From Polyangiaceae bacterium (GTDB lineage Bacteria; Myxococcota_A; Polyangia; Polyangiales; Polyangiaceae), in the NCBI GenBank assembly GCA_025936045.1, contig JAICUB010000010.1, positions 1 through 64,000 on the forward strand: a DNA stretch of 64,000 nucleotides, read 5' to 3'. The notes beneath the pieces are model-generated. The model searched no databases, was not told the origin of the DNA, and was given only the letters and a program-made list of their open reading frames with translations. The position numbers and the translations under genes are program-made. Of this stretch, positions 27,694-37,600 are shown piece by piece. Every line of letters begins with the position of its first letter. Position 1 is the stretch's first letter.

Positions 27694-29408
27694 GGGTTCT
27701 CCAGCGCGGGGCGGTAGCGGAACGCGTCGCTCAGCGTGATGGCGACGAGGAGCTCGCGGAAGTTGCCGTTGCTCGAGGAGAAGCGAGCCTTCACGTCGTT
27801 CAGGCTGCACTGGTCGGTCGTGTCCTCCACGCGGCCCATGGCGTAACGGTACCACTGCGTCGCGATGCAGCTCCGCACCGTCTCGTTCGTCGCGAGCTTG
27901 CTCGAGAGCTCGAGGGCGCCGTTGAACGGCCCCTCGAGCGACGGATCGCCCGAGCCCACGACCTGTCCCGAGTCGTCCACCGGGAGTCCGTTTTCCATCT
28001 CACGGTAGCGGCCGAGCTGGTCGTAGCGCTCGAAGCCGAATCCGATGCCGTCGAGCGACACGTGGCAGCTCGCACAGCTCTGGTCCGCAATGTGCTGAGC
28101 GAAGCGCTCGCGCGTCGTCGCGGTTTGGTCGACCGCGGGCGGCACCGCCACGACGTTGGGCGGCGGCGGCGCGACCTGCATGCACAGGAGCTGCTGCAAC
28201 ACGAAGACACCGCGTTGCACGGGACCGGACTGATCGGAGTGCGCGAGGAGCGCCATGATCGCCGGTTGCGTCAATAGGCCGCTCCGTTGGGTCGGAACGC
28301 TCGCCGGGACGCTCGGATCGCTCGGAGCGGACACGCCGTAGAGCGTTGCGAGCTTCGGCGTCAGAAACAGCTTCGGCGACGTGAGCAGCCCGCTCACCGT
28401 GCCGTCGTTCCAAACCGCGTCGTCGATGAACGCGCCGAGCGACGATTTCCAATCCGGGACGAGCTCGGTCGGCCCGAAATTCTCGTCCGGGGCCTGCCGG
28501 GCCGCGCCGCTCAGCTGGTCGAGGCCGAGCCACTGGCCCATGAAGTCTTGCGCCATCTGCTTGGCGCGCGTGGTGCCGAGCAGGCGGCGCGCCTGCGTCT
28601 CAATGTCCGTCGCGCTCACGAGCTGGTCGTTCGCGGCGGCGGCGAGCAACGTGTCGTCCGGCGTGCTGTTCGTGAGAAAATACGAGAGGCGCGAGGCGAG
28701 CTCGTCCGCTCCGAGCGCGATGGCGCCGGACTCGGAGGTGGGCGCGTGCAGCGCGTCGACACGGTAGAGGAACTGCGGCGACTGCAGCATCGCGCGCAGC
28801 GTGAGCTCGATGGCCTTCGGGTACCCCGAGGGCAGCGTCGCGTCGAAGAGGGCGTCGAAGTTCGCCGCTTCGTTCGCGGTGAGCGCGCGGCGGAAGACCT
28901 TCGCGCCGAAGGTGGTCACGAAGGTGTGCCCGCACTCGCCGTTCGCGGCGCCGTCGGCGCAGGGCGCGAGCGTCGCGAGGCGCGACGAAACCGCGGTCGC
29001 TGCGAGCGACTCGGCAGCACTTTGATAAGCGGCAATGAGCGTCGGGTTCACCTGGTTCGCCGCGACGTTGTTGCTGAAGCCGAGCACGACGTTCTCGGCG
29101 GGGAACTGCTGCGACGGACGCGTGGTGTCGCCCAGCAGATCCGCGACCGTGTTGTCGTATTGCAGGTGCGTGAGCAGGCGCAGTGGGGCGACGCCCGGCG
29201 AGGTGGTCGTGCAAGCGAGCGTGCCCGACGATCCCCCCGTGCTCATGCCGCTGCTGCCGCCCGCGCTCATGGCCGCCGTGCCCATACCGGCGCTGCCGCC
29301 GCTACCGCCGGTCGCAGGAGTGCCCGGCGACGGCGTGCGAGGAGCGTTCGAGCAAGCGAGGACCCCGAGTGCAGCGAGGCCGATCATTCGGGCAACGGGG
29401 AGCGTCAC
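27690..29408 (-). CDS. DUF1592/DUF1588-family lipoprotein with CxxCH motif
   Basis: A 572-aa exported protein, GTG start, lipobox V-L-A-C at about 17-20. A Gly/Ser-rich linker (about 24-64) leads to the conserved multi-domain body. The order seen is a DUF1587-like block (R-L-L-T-H-L-Q-Y-D-N-T-V-A-D-L-L-G), a DUF1595/1592-like region with F-R-R-A-L-T, L-Q-S-P-Q-F-L-Y-R-V and S-R-L-S-Y-F-L, a DUF1588 block containing C-A-S-C-H followed by G-I-G-F-G-F-E-R-Y-D, and a C-terminal DUF1585-like end (S-D-A-F-R-Y-R-P). C-x-x-C-H could bind haem c, but this motif is invariant in the family without proof of haem. It is co-transcribed with the DUF1552 gene. Confidence 0.88.
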   Translation of the reverse strand: MTLPVARMIGLAALGVLACSNAPRTPSPGTPATGGSGGSAGMGTAAMSAGGSSGMSTGGSSGTLACTTTSPGVAPLRLLTHLQYDNTVADLLGDTTRPSQQFPAENVVLGFSNNVAANQVNPTLIAAYQSAAESLAATAVSSRLATLAPCADGAANGECGHTFVTTFGAKVFRRALTANEAANFDALFDATLPSGYPKAIELTLRAMLQSPQFLYRVDALHAPTSESGAIALGADELASRLSYFLTNSTPDDTLLAAAANDQLVSATDIETQARRLLGTTRAKQMAQDFMGQWLGLDQLSGAARQAPDENFGPTELVPDWKSSLGAFIDDAVWNDGTVSGLLTSPKLFLTPKLATLYGVSAPSDPSVPASVPTQRSGLLTQPAIMALLAHSDQSGPVQRGVFVLQQLLCMQVAPPPPNVVAVPPAVDQTATTRERFAQHIADQSCASCHVSLDGIGFGFERYDQLGRYREMENGLPVDDSGQVVGSGDPSLEGPFNGALELSSKLATNETVRSCIATQWYRYAMGRVEDTTDQCSLNDVKARFSSSNGNFRELLVAITLSDAFRYRPALENP

Positions 29409-29933
29409 GGAGTTCCGATCGAGAGTACCCAGAGCGTGCCCCGCGCAGTCGAACCCGTCAAATCGTAAAGAAATTTCCGCGAGGCGACATCCACGAGCGC
29501 CCTCGAGCGCAAGGACCCGCGCGAGTGCTGTGACGAGGTTTGCGCTGCCGTTGCCTGTCCTCGCTCGAGCGGTTCAAAGTTCCGTTGTGACTTTCGCCAG
29601 TTCCGTGTTGACGAGCTCCCTCAAGTCGAGGTCGAAGCCGGGGGTCGATGAGCTCTTCGCGGCTCGGTGTCACGTCGACTCGCGTGTCGATGGGCGCTGT
29701 CAGGGGTGACCGCTCGCCTGACGTGTCGCGCGCTCGCGCTCGTCAGCGTCTCGCGAACCGGCGCCGTCCGACGACGAGCTCGCTGTCCGCGATGACGCCG
29801 GTGCCGCGCGCTCGTCGCGAGCTCGTGACGTGACGTGACGTGGGACGTGCCCGACGCGATCACCCTCTCGTGCGCTTGCCGCTTCTAGTTTCGAAAGAAA
29901 GCCTGGTGTAGGGTCGGTTTCGGAGGCATCTCA
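29409..29933. other. 525-bp gap without a recognisable gene
   Basis: Short open frames exist on both strands, but they are Arg/Ser-rich, have no ribosome sites and overlap one another, so I do not call a gene. A CGTGA tandem (three copies and a variant, 29824-29843) is the only repeat. The right end holds the ribosome site and presumed promoter (GGTGTAGGGT near 29905-29914) of the next gene. The left end should hold the promoter of the DUF1592/DUF1552 pair. Confidence 0.5.
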
Positions 29934-30209
29934 ATGCAGCGCACCGCCAGCGTCCTTCTCGCGAGCCTCGTCGCCGGGCTCTTCATGACCGGATGTCCGG
30001 AGAAGAACGTAGAGAAGGAGGAGCCGGCTGCTCCAGCCGCAAGTCCCGGGCCGAAGCCGGCCAGTCACGCCGCAACCGATGACAAGGCAGACGAGGACCA
30101 TGGCGACGAAGGCGCTCCCGACGAGCACCCCGACGACAGCAACGAAAAGCGCCCGGCCCACCGTCGCCGGCCGGACAAGAAGGAGCCGGCCGCGGAAGGC
30201 GGCTGGTAG
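29934..30209 (+). CDS. Small charged lipoprotein
   Basis: A 91-residue product with a clean lipoprotein signal (M-Q-R-T-A-S-V-L-L-A-S-L-V-A-G-L-F, lipobox M-T-G-C, Cys21) and GGAGG eight bases before the ATG. The mature part is low-complexity: Pro/Ala first, then Asp/Glu/His-rich, then Arg/Lys-rich, with no defined fold. It probably sits in the envelope as a flexible spacer or metal-binding tail. I recognise no family. A strong hairpin follows three bases after the stop. Confidence 0.75.
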   Translation: MQRTASVLLASLVAGLFMTGCPEKNVEKEEPAAPAASPGPKPASHAATDDKADEDHGDEGAPDEHPDDSNEKRPAHRRRPDKKEPAAEGGW

Positions 30210-30211
30210 TC

Positions 30212-30241
30212 GCCGGCTAGCTCGAAGACCGAGCTAGCGGC
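30212..30241. terminator. Strong hairpin after the small lipoprotein gene
   Basis: GCTAGCTCG (30216-30224) pairs perfectly with CGAGCTAGC (30230-30238) around a five-base loop, and three more pairs form across a single-base bulge. No T-run follows, so termination is inferred from position and stem strength. Confidence 0.55.
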
Positions 30242-30302
30242 TCGCCATGGTATAGACGCGGCCGTTTCGACGGGCGGCGCCCGCCGAACAGGAAGGTGCA
30301 CC

Positions 30303-32006
30303 GTGTCTGACGCTACCGTGATGGACAAGATCGTCTCGCTCTGCAAACGGCGAGGCTTCATCTACCCGGCGAGCGAAATCTACGGCGGCATCAACGGCTT
30401 TTGGGATTACGGGCCGCTCGGCGTTCTGCTCAAGAACAACATCCGTGACTCGTGGTGGCGAGCGATGGTCGAGTGCCCGCCGATCGGCCCCGACGGTCAC
30501 CCGATCGAGATGGTGGGGCTCGACTCCGCCATCATTCAACACCCGAAAACCTGGGTCGCGAGCGGTCACGTCGGCGGCTTCGCCGATCCGATGAGCACGT
30601 GCCGTCAATGCAAGCGCCTGTTCCGTTCCGACCACGTGCCCGACATGCTGCGCGATGCGGAGTGGGTGAAATCGCTGCTCGGCGCACTCGGCAAGAGCGG
30701 GCTCGACGGACTCGTCGAGTTCCACGAAGATTTTACCGAAGCCGATCCGACGACGCAGGCGCTCTCGCGCTGGGCGCGCAAAGAAGGCAAAAAGCTCGCT
30801 CCCGGGCTCGCGCTCGTGCGGCAATGGACCGCGACGCTCGACGGGATGCGCAAGACCGTCAGTGAAACACAGCGGGGCGCCCCGCATGGGCAGCCCGTCG
30901 CCACGAACACCGTGGAATTTCTGCTGCGCGCGATGGCTCGTCCCTCCACGAGCGAGCCGCTGCTCGACCCGTGCCCGAATTGCGGCGGTGACCTCACGCC
31001 GCCTCGACAATTCAACCTGATGTTCGAATCGCACGCGGGCGCCGTGCAGGACGACTCGAGCAAGGTCTACCTCCGGCCCGAGACGGCGCAGGGCATCTTT
31101 CTCAACTACAAGAACGTGCTCGACACGACGCGCGTCAAAGTCCCGTTCGGCGTCGCGCAGATCGGCAAGAGCTTTCGCAACGAGGTCACGCCGCGCAATT
31201 TCGTTTTCCGCTCGCGCGAGTTCGAGCAGATGGAGATGGAGTGGTTCTGCCATCCGGACGAGGCGAAAACGTGGTTCGAGTTCTGGAAAGCCGAGCGCAT
31301 GCGCTGGTGGCGTTCGCTCGGTGTCTCGGAGCAGAACCTGCGCTTCCGCGATCACGAAGCGGACGAGCTCTCGCACTACTCGAAGATGACGGTCGACATC
31401 GAGTACCGCTATCCGTTCACCGCGCCGGACTACGGTGAGCTCGAAGGCATCGCGCACCGCGGCAGCTTCGACCTCACGCAGCACCAGCAGCACTCCGGGC
31501 AAAAGCTCGAGTATTTCGACCAGGAGCTCCAGCTCAAGCTCAAGGCCCAAGGCGTGGCCGAGGACGAGATCAAGGCGCGCAGCCGCTACGTTCCGAACGT
31601 GATCGAGCCGGCGTCCGGCCTCACGCGCGCCGTGCTCTTGCTCCTCTGCGAGGGCTACGCCGAAGACGCGTCCCGCGCGAGCCCGACGTACCTCAAGTTC
31701 GATCCGAAGGTCGCGCCCGTGAAGCTCGGCATCTTCCCGCTCGTGAACAAAGACGGCTTGCCTGAGATCGCCGAGAAGCTCTACATGGATTTGCGGACGC
31801 GTTTTGCTTGCGAGTTCGACGCCAAGCAGTCGATTGGAAAGCGCTACGCGCGCATGGATGAAATCGGCACGCCCTTCTGCGTCACGATGGACGGCCAGAC
31901 GCTCGAGGACCAAACCGTGACCCTTCGCGACCGCGACACCGCCGCCCAGGAGCGCGTCGCCCTCGACCAAGTGGCCGCACGGCTCATGCCGCGGCTGACC
32001 GCCTAG
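30303..32006 (+). CDS. glyS: Glycyl-tRNA synthetase, alpha2 (single-chain) type
   Basis: Charges tRNA-Gly. It is a class II enzyme of 567 aa and of the single-chain homodimer kind rather than the alpha/beta GlyQ-GlyS kind. The start is GTG with AGGAAGGTG upstream. Motif 1 region G-F-I-Y-P-A-S-E-I-Y-G-G and W-D-Y-G-P-L-G lie at the N-terminus. Two Cys pairs (C-R-Q-C and C-P-N-C) suggest a zinc knuckle in the insertion. Motif 2 is F-R-N-E-V-T-P-R-N-F-V-F-R-S-R-E-F, and motif 3 lies in G-L-T-R-A-V-L. The anticodon-binding domain follows, ending Q-V-A-A-R-L. A TATAGA hexamer at 30251-30256 may be the -10 element. Confidence 0.96.
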   Translation: MSDATVMDKIVSLCKRRGFIYPASEIYGGINGFWDYGPLGVLLKNNIRDSWWRAMVECPPIGPDGHPIEMVGLDSAIIQHPKTWVASGHVGGFADPMSTCRQCKRLFRSDHVPDMLRDAEWVKSLLGALGKSGLDGLVEFHEDFTEADPTTQALSRWARKEGKKLAPGLALVRQWTATLDGMRKTVSETQRGAPHGQPVATNTVEFLLRAMARPSTSEPLLDPCPNCGGDLTPPRQFNLMFESHAGAVQDDSSKVYLRPETAQGIFLNYKNVLDTTRVKVPFGVAQIGKSFRNEVTPRNFVFRSREFEQMEMEWFCHPDEAKTWFEFWKAERMRWWRSLGVSEQNLRFRDHEADELSHYSKMTVDIEYRYPFTAPDYGELEGIAHRGSFDLTQHQQHSGQKLEYFDQELQLKLKAQGVAEDEIKARSRYVPNVIEPASGLTRAVLLLLCEGYAEDASRASPTYLKFDPKVAPVKLGIFPLVNKDGLPEIAEKLYMDLRTRFACEFDAKQSIGKRYARMDEIGTPFCVTMDGQTLEDQTVTLRDRDTAAQERVALDQVAARLMPRLTA

Positions 32007-32046
32007 ACCGGGGACCACTCGCATCGTTTCGCCCAGGCGGAAAAGC

Positions 32047-33291
32047 TCAGCGCGCCGCAGGCGAGCTACAGCGCTCTCGCTCCGGCTTCGTGCGCGCGCG
32101 CCGCGCGAAGACCGCGCCGAGCGGCAGCCCGCCGAGAGCGAGCGCTCCGCCCCCCACCGCGAGCCCGACGGCGACGAACGCGAGCGGGTAACCCAAGGCG
32201 TGCACGATGAGCCCGCCGAGCCAGACGGCGAGCATATTTCCGGCCGCGAACAGGGCCTGGACCCGCGTGAGCGCCGAGCCCGCGCGCTCCGGCTCGGCAT
32301 GCTGCACGGCGAGCGCACAGAGCGCGGGCCAAGCCAGGCCGTGAGCGAAGCCGAAGCCGAGCCCGAGCGGGAATAGCGTCGCGGGCCGTAGCGCCGCTGC
32401 CGCGAGCACGGTCGCCGCGTAGGCGACGAGTGCGGTCCGCCCCGCCCGCGCCGGACCCCAGCGATCGACCGCGCCGCCGAAACCGAGCCGCACCGCGAGC
32501 GCCGTGAGCGTGTACCCGACGAACAGACTCGCGACGTGTGACGCGCCGAGCGAGAGCGCGTACGGCTGCGTGAAGGTGACGAGCATGCCGAACCCGGCGC
32601 CCGCCGCGAGCGTCGCGAAACCGGCGCCGAACCGCTTGCGTGCTAAGGTGACCGGACGCTCGTCGGAGTTTGCGCTGCGGGCGCGCGGCCGATCGACTCT
32701 CGGCTGGGTGAGCGCGACACCGAGGGCGAACGAGCAAGCGCCGCCCGCGACTTCGTACGCGATGCCCCAGCCAAAGGCGTCCGCCAAGCGCTCGGTCGCC
32801 GACGAAGCGGCCGCATTCATCATGAGCGACGCCGCACCGGCCGTGCCGAACGCGCGGCCGCGGTGCTCGGGCGGGACCGTGCGAGCGACGAACGCGCCCA
32901 CGCCGCCGAGCACGAGCACGTTGCCGACGCCGTGGAGCACTCGCAAAAAGTAAGCGAGCGGTCCGAGGTCGTGGAGGTAGCCGAACGCCGGCACGCTCAC
33001 GACGAGCACGATCGAGCCTGCGATCATCGCGGCTCGGTGCGCGCCCCGATCGAGCCACGCGCCGCAGAAGGGCGCACAGACGATGGTCGCGATGGTGGGG
33101 CACGCCGCGAGTGCGCCGATTTCACGCGGTCCGGCGCCGAGGCTCAGCGTGGCGAACTTCGGCATCAAAATCAGCGCGGCGTACGCGTACCCGAACGCCA
33201 CCTGAAACAAGAGGAGCTGGCGGAAGCGCGGGTCCAGCCACTCCGAGTAAGGCTCTAACGCGCGTGGATTGTGGGAATTGGAAGAGGACAT
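32047..33291 (-). CDS. MFS transporter
   Basis: A 414-aa inner-membrane transporter of the major facilitator superfamily with about 12 hydrophobic segments in two halves, joined by a hydrophilic loop near 195-215 (Q-P-R-V-D-R-P-R-A-R). The loop between segments 2 and 3 has G-A-W-L-D-R-G-A-H-R, an MFS signature A variant, and the second half repeats it with G-G-A-V-D-R-W-G-P-A-R. Such short carriers usually export drugs or small metabolites; the substrate cannot be told. It converges on glyS with 40 bp between the ends. The start at 33291 has no obvious ribosome site. Confidence 0.88.
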   Translation of the reverse strand: MSSSNSHNPRALEPYSEWLDPRFRQLLLFQVAFGYAYAALILMPKFATLSLGAGPREIGALAACPTIATIVCAPFCGAWLDRGAHRAAMIAGSIVLVVSVPAFGYLHDLGPLAYFLRVLHGVGNVLVLGGVGAFVARTVPPEHRGRAFGTAGAASLMMNAAASSATERLADAFGWGIAYEVAGGACSFALGVALTQPRVDRPRARSANSDERPVTLARKRFGAGFATLAAGAGFGMLVTFTQPYALSLGASHVASLFVGYTLTALAVRLGFGGAVDRWGPARAGRTALVAYAATVLAAAALRPATLFPLGLGFGFAHGLAWPALCALAVQHAEPERAGSALTRVQALFAAGNMLAVWLGGLIVHALGYPLAFVAVGLAVGGGALALGGLPLGAVFARRARTKPERERCSSPAAR

Positions 33292-33587
33292 CTGGCTCGC
33301 TGGAGCCAGGAGGAGGAGGGAAGTCGTGATCCGGAACGCTGCCCTCTGTCCGCCTGGCGGGGAGGGCTAACGTCAATCAACGGATCAGCGTGATCGCGCG
33401 CCCTCGCCTGCCGGACGGCAGACGATCCAAAGCTTCTGGGCGTGGCTACGCGTGGTCACGATTACTACCGCGTGTTTTTCTAGCGCCCTCGACCGATTTC
33501 GTCAATGGTGAGCGGGCGCTCGGACGTCGAACGAGCCGTAACGTGAGTGAGCGCGCACCTACCTTTCTCGAGACGCCATTTCGATCC

Positions 33588-34586
33588 ATGACACCGTCAA
33601 GCGTTAGCAGGCTCGCGTTCGTCTTCGCCCTCGCGTCCACCTTCGCGGTCTCGCTCCCGGTTTCAGCGCAGACTCCGCCTACGGCGGGTTTCCCCATCGA
33701 GCCTGCGCCGTCCGGTTCCGCGCAAGCTCCCGCTTCTGCGCCGACCCCGAGCGCGACTCCTCCACAGGCGCCGCCGCCCGCTGCCGCTCCGGCACCGAGC
33801 CCCGCGCCGACTCCGGCGCCAACACCCGCACCGGTGCCCGCACCAGCACCGGCGCCCGCACCCAACACGCCGGCGTCTCCGCCGCCCGCGCTGCCGAGCC
33901 CGACGGCTCCCGAGTCCGCGCCGCCGGCCGCCACCGCGCCGCCGCCCGGCTTCAACGGATTCGACGGTACGCCTCCAGCTGAAGACGGCGTCTCCTTGCC
34001 TCCTCCGCCCGGCCTCCCGGAGATCGGCTTCGAAGAGCACCCCGGTTGGGGCGTGGAGCTCGCCGCGCGCGGTGGCCTCGGCGTGCTCGCCGGTTCGGAC
34101 GCCCGCGGCGCCTTCGCGTTCGGGGGCGGCCTTTTGCGCGGACATTACGGCTACGTCGAGTTCGGCCTCTTTTACGATCACGCTGATTCGCAGCCGAACG
34201 GCGGCACGTTTTCACACGCAGGCGGCCTCGTGGGCGCGTGGCTGCCGTATCACAACTGGGTCGACTTCGAGGTCGCCGCGGGGCTCGGCGTCCGGCACTA
34301 CACCGACAGCGACCCACGCTACGGCGCGAACGGTTACGCGCTCGACGCTCCCGCGTTGTCGCTCGTCCTCGGCGTTTCCGATCGGGCGCACAACGGCAAC
34401 GTCGGTGGTCGCGTCGGCGGTGAGCTCGTCTTGAGCCAAGATCTGAAGCAGAAGGATCAGCCGTGGATGCTGCAAGAGCTGACTGAATCGGGCGAAATGG
34501 TGACCACGCGGGGCGTCACGCACGTCGGCGGCTTCTCCGCGAGCCTCGTTCTGCTCATCGGTCTCGATTACGGCGACACGCCGTAG
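33588..34586 (+). CDS. Secreted Pro/Ala-rich protein with outer-membrane beta-barrel-like domain
   Basis: A 332-aa envelope protein. I start at the ATG at 33588, which opens a classical signal peptide cleaved after V-S-A (before Q). Then comes a 100-residue Pro/Ala repeat region (A-P-A-P-x-P-A-P, about 30-125), probably spanning the periplasm or wall. The C-terminal 190 residues alternate aromatic and small residues in amphipathic strands (G-W-G-V-E-L-A-A-R-G-G-L-G-V-L-A-G; Y-G-Y-V-E-F-G-L-F-Y-D-H; L-V-L-L-I-G-L-D-Y-G), as in eight-stranded OmpA-like barrels. The 296-bp region upstream is shared with the divergent MFS gene and shows no other gene. Confidence 0.75.
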   Translation: MTPSSVSRLAFVFALASTFAVSLPVSAQTPPTAGFPIEPAPSGSAQAPASAPTPSATPPQAPPPAAAPAPSPAPTPAPTPAPVPAPAPAPAPNTPASPPPALPSPTAPESAPPAATAPPPGFNGFDGTPPAEDGVSLPPPPGLPEIGFEEHPGWGVELAARGGLGVLAGSDARGAFAFGGGLLRGHYGYVEFGLFYDHADSQPNGGTFSHAGGLVGAWLPYHNWVDFEVAAGLGVRHYTDSDPRYGANGYALDAPALSLVLGVSDRAHNGNVGGRVGGELVLSQDLKQKDQPWMLQELTESGEMVTTRGVTHVGGFSASLVLLIGLDYGDTP

Positions 34587-34647
34587 CCGTTCGGGCTGAG
34601 CGCGTGCACGCCTCCGCTCGGGAGCGCGATCGCTCGGCTGCGACCGG

Positions 34648-37600
34648 TCACACCGAATCTCGCCGCTTCAAGAAGAAGAGGATCGCGAGGAAAGTGACGA
34701 GCATCATCACGGCGAGCACGGCCGGCGGCAGCCAGATCTTCTGGTAGTCGGTGAACCCCCAGGCGCCGTTGAAGTCGAGGCTCGAGAGCTGCGCTTCGGC
34801 GCAGTGGAATTTGCCCTGGAAGACGAAGTTGTCGGGCGCGGTCACGTCCGGTTTCTTGAGGTCGAAAACCCAGGCAGCGTTATTCGCGATGGCCATGCGC
34901 TCTTGCGCGATGATGCCCTGGAAGCCCCAGCGCGCCGGCATGACGTACATGGGGATTTGAAGCATCGGGTTCGTGGTCATCGGAACCATGAGACCGCCGA
35001 GCACGACCTGCGGGATGAGCGCGATGGGCGTGAGCGCCATGGCCGCTTCGCTGCTCGCGACCACCGTGCTGAGGAGCAGGCCGAGCGCGACGGCGTTCAT
35101 GGCGGTGCAGATCATCGTGAAAAGCTCGATGCCGAACGCCTGCATGCCGCCGTTGTAGCCGAGCGCGAAGAACACGATGCTGAGCAGGAGCGTGCACTGA
35201 ATCACGCAAAAAAGGCTCAAGAGCACGAATTTGGAGAAGACGTAGTTGAACAAGCCGAGGTTCACCATGCGCTCGCGCTTGTACACGGCGACCTCGCTCA
35301 CGATTTCGCGCGCGGCGTTGCTCGTGCCGAACCACACCGCCGACACGACGAGGAAGAACATCGACGCCGCGTTGTCGGGCGTGACCGCCATGCTCTTCAA
35401 AACATCGCTCGTCCCGCTCGCGGCCGTGCCTGACTTTTGCGCGAGCTCCTGCATTGCGCCGAGACACCAGTACGGTATCGCAGCCTTTTGCCCGCCGAAG
35501 ACGCCCGCGAGCAGCACGCCGATGATGGGCGCCTGCAGCAGCATGATCGCCGTGCCCCCCACGTCGCGCACCTTGATCTTGAAGTAGCGGCTGAAGAGCA
35601 GCCCGAATTGCCCGCTCGCGGCCCCGCGCCCCGGCACCCCTTGCTGAGTCGTGCCGGTGCCGACCGAGCGCCTCCCGCCGAACATCTTCTGGAAGATGGG
35701 ATTTTGCGGGTTCAGGTACTCCGCGTTCCACTCGCGCGCGGCCTGGCCGCGAGCGGTCTGGCGCGTGACGGACGGGTTTTGCGCGCGCATCGCTTCGAAG
35801 ATCGGGCGCTCGCGCTGATTCAACATGTCGAACATGTCGCGCGGGTTGTCGACCTTGTTGGCCTTGCCCTGGCGCTCGAGCCAGGAGCCGAAGAAGCGAT
35901 AGCCGTCGTGCGGCGAGCCGTAAAACATCGTGATGCCGCCGACGCCGAGCACGAGCGCGAGGTTGAATTTCTCGAATTCGTCCTTCGCGGGCTGGTGGAT
36001 GGTCGTGATGATGGTCTTGCCGGTCTGCTTCGCGAGATCGTGCAGCAGGTTCACGAGCGCTGCGGTGTCGTCCGCGGCAAGACCGCTCGTCGGCTCGTCG
36101 AGGAACATGATGACGGGGTCCGTCACGAGCTCCATCGCGATGTTCACGCGCTTGCGTTGGCCGCCCGACAGGATCTTCTTTTCGGGTTTGCCGATCTGCA
36201 GGTGCGCGACGTTTTCGAGGCCGAGCTGCGCGAGCGTGGTGTCGACGCGCCGCGCGATCTCGTCTTCGGAGAAGTCGGGAGGCAGCCGGAATTTGGCGCT
36301 ATAGCGCACGGCCTCCCACACCGTGAGCTCTGGATGCACGATGTCGTCCTGCGGCACGTAGCCGATCGAGCCGCGCAGAGCGTCGTAGATGGCGTAGAGA
36401 TCCTCGCCGTTGATGCGCACCTGGCCCGCCGTGGGCGGCAAGTAGCCGTTGAGCGTCAAGAGCAGCGTCGTCTTGCCGGCGCCGCTCGGTCCCATCAGCG
36501 CGATGAAATCACCGGGGAGCGCTTTGAAGCTCACGTGGTCGAGCAGGGTCTTGAGCTCGCTCGGGTTGTCGCGATCGGGCACCTGCGAAACGAGATCCCA
36601 CGCTTCGATTTCGTAGAGCGGTCGCCCTTCCCAGTGCGCCTGATCCTCGACGACGACGGCGACCTCGAGGCCTTGCACTGGCAGCACCAAGGGCATCGGG
36701 CCGATGAAGACTTTTTCGCCGTTTTGGACCGGAACTCGCTGGCCCGGCGGAATACGCTGGCCGCGCACGTACGTGCCGTTCGCGCTGCCTCGGTCTTCGA
36801 TGAAGAGCTGTCCGCCCGTGCTGTGCAGAATCGCGTGGCGGCTCGAGACCTGAGGGCTAGGGATCTTGATGTCGTTGTCGGGGGTGCGGCCGATGGTTTT
36901 CTGTCCGCCCGCGCCGCCGCCACTGCCCCCGCCGAGCTGCAACTGACCGATGACGGTCTTGTGCTTCGGGCGCGCGACGCCCGGCTCGGGCGTCGGGGGC
37001 ACGGGGGAGTTCGGCGCCGGGGCGTGGGCGCCAGGAGCGGCCGCGACGGGCGAAAAACCGGCTTGCGGCGGGATCGGTGCGAATTGCTGAGCGGCTCCCG
37101 TGGCGGCCGCGGGCGCCGAGCTCACTCCGGCGACGCCGAGGCCCTGCGCGAGTTGCTGGATCAGCGACACCGGTAGCGAAACGGGCCCGAGCGCCACGAA
37201 CGCGTGCGGCGTGAGCGGATGCGGCTGTCCCGGTGCGACGCGCTGGCGATCGACGTAGGTACCCGAAGTGGAGTTGTGGTCGATGACGGCGAGCGGGGAG
37301 AGCTGGACGGTCGCGTGGCGCGCCGACACGTTCGGATGGTGGACGGCGATGTGACTCTGCGCCGGCTCGCGTCCGAAGACGAGCTGTCCGGGTACGGTGG
37401 GTGCTTTGCCGACCTCGAGCAGCATGAGGGTGACGGCGGGATGCGCGTTCGGGATCGACGCTTGGCCGACGACGAACTGCTTGCGCAGGTCGAACGGGGT
37501 TTGGCTGCCCGCCGCGAGCTGGACTCCATCCACGAACGTCGGGCCCGCGCCGAGATCCACGAGCACGAGCGCGCCGCCGCCTTGATTGACGATGCGCGCG

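Noticed and set aside
28052-28090. C-A-S-C-H as proof of a cytochrome c
   Set aside because: The motif is part of the conserved DUF1588 block; there is only one site and no other cytochrome feature, so haem binding is left as a possibility only.
29409-29933. Small genes in the 525-bp gap
   Set aside because: Candidate frames overlap one another on both strands, lack ribosome sites and have Arg/Ser/Thr-rich random-looking translations.
30234-32318. 694-codon open frame on the minus strand
   Set aside because: Antisense to glycyl-tRNA synthetase; no family motif.
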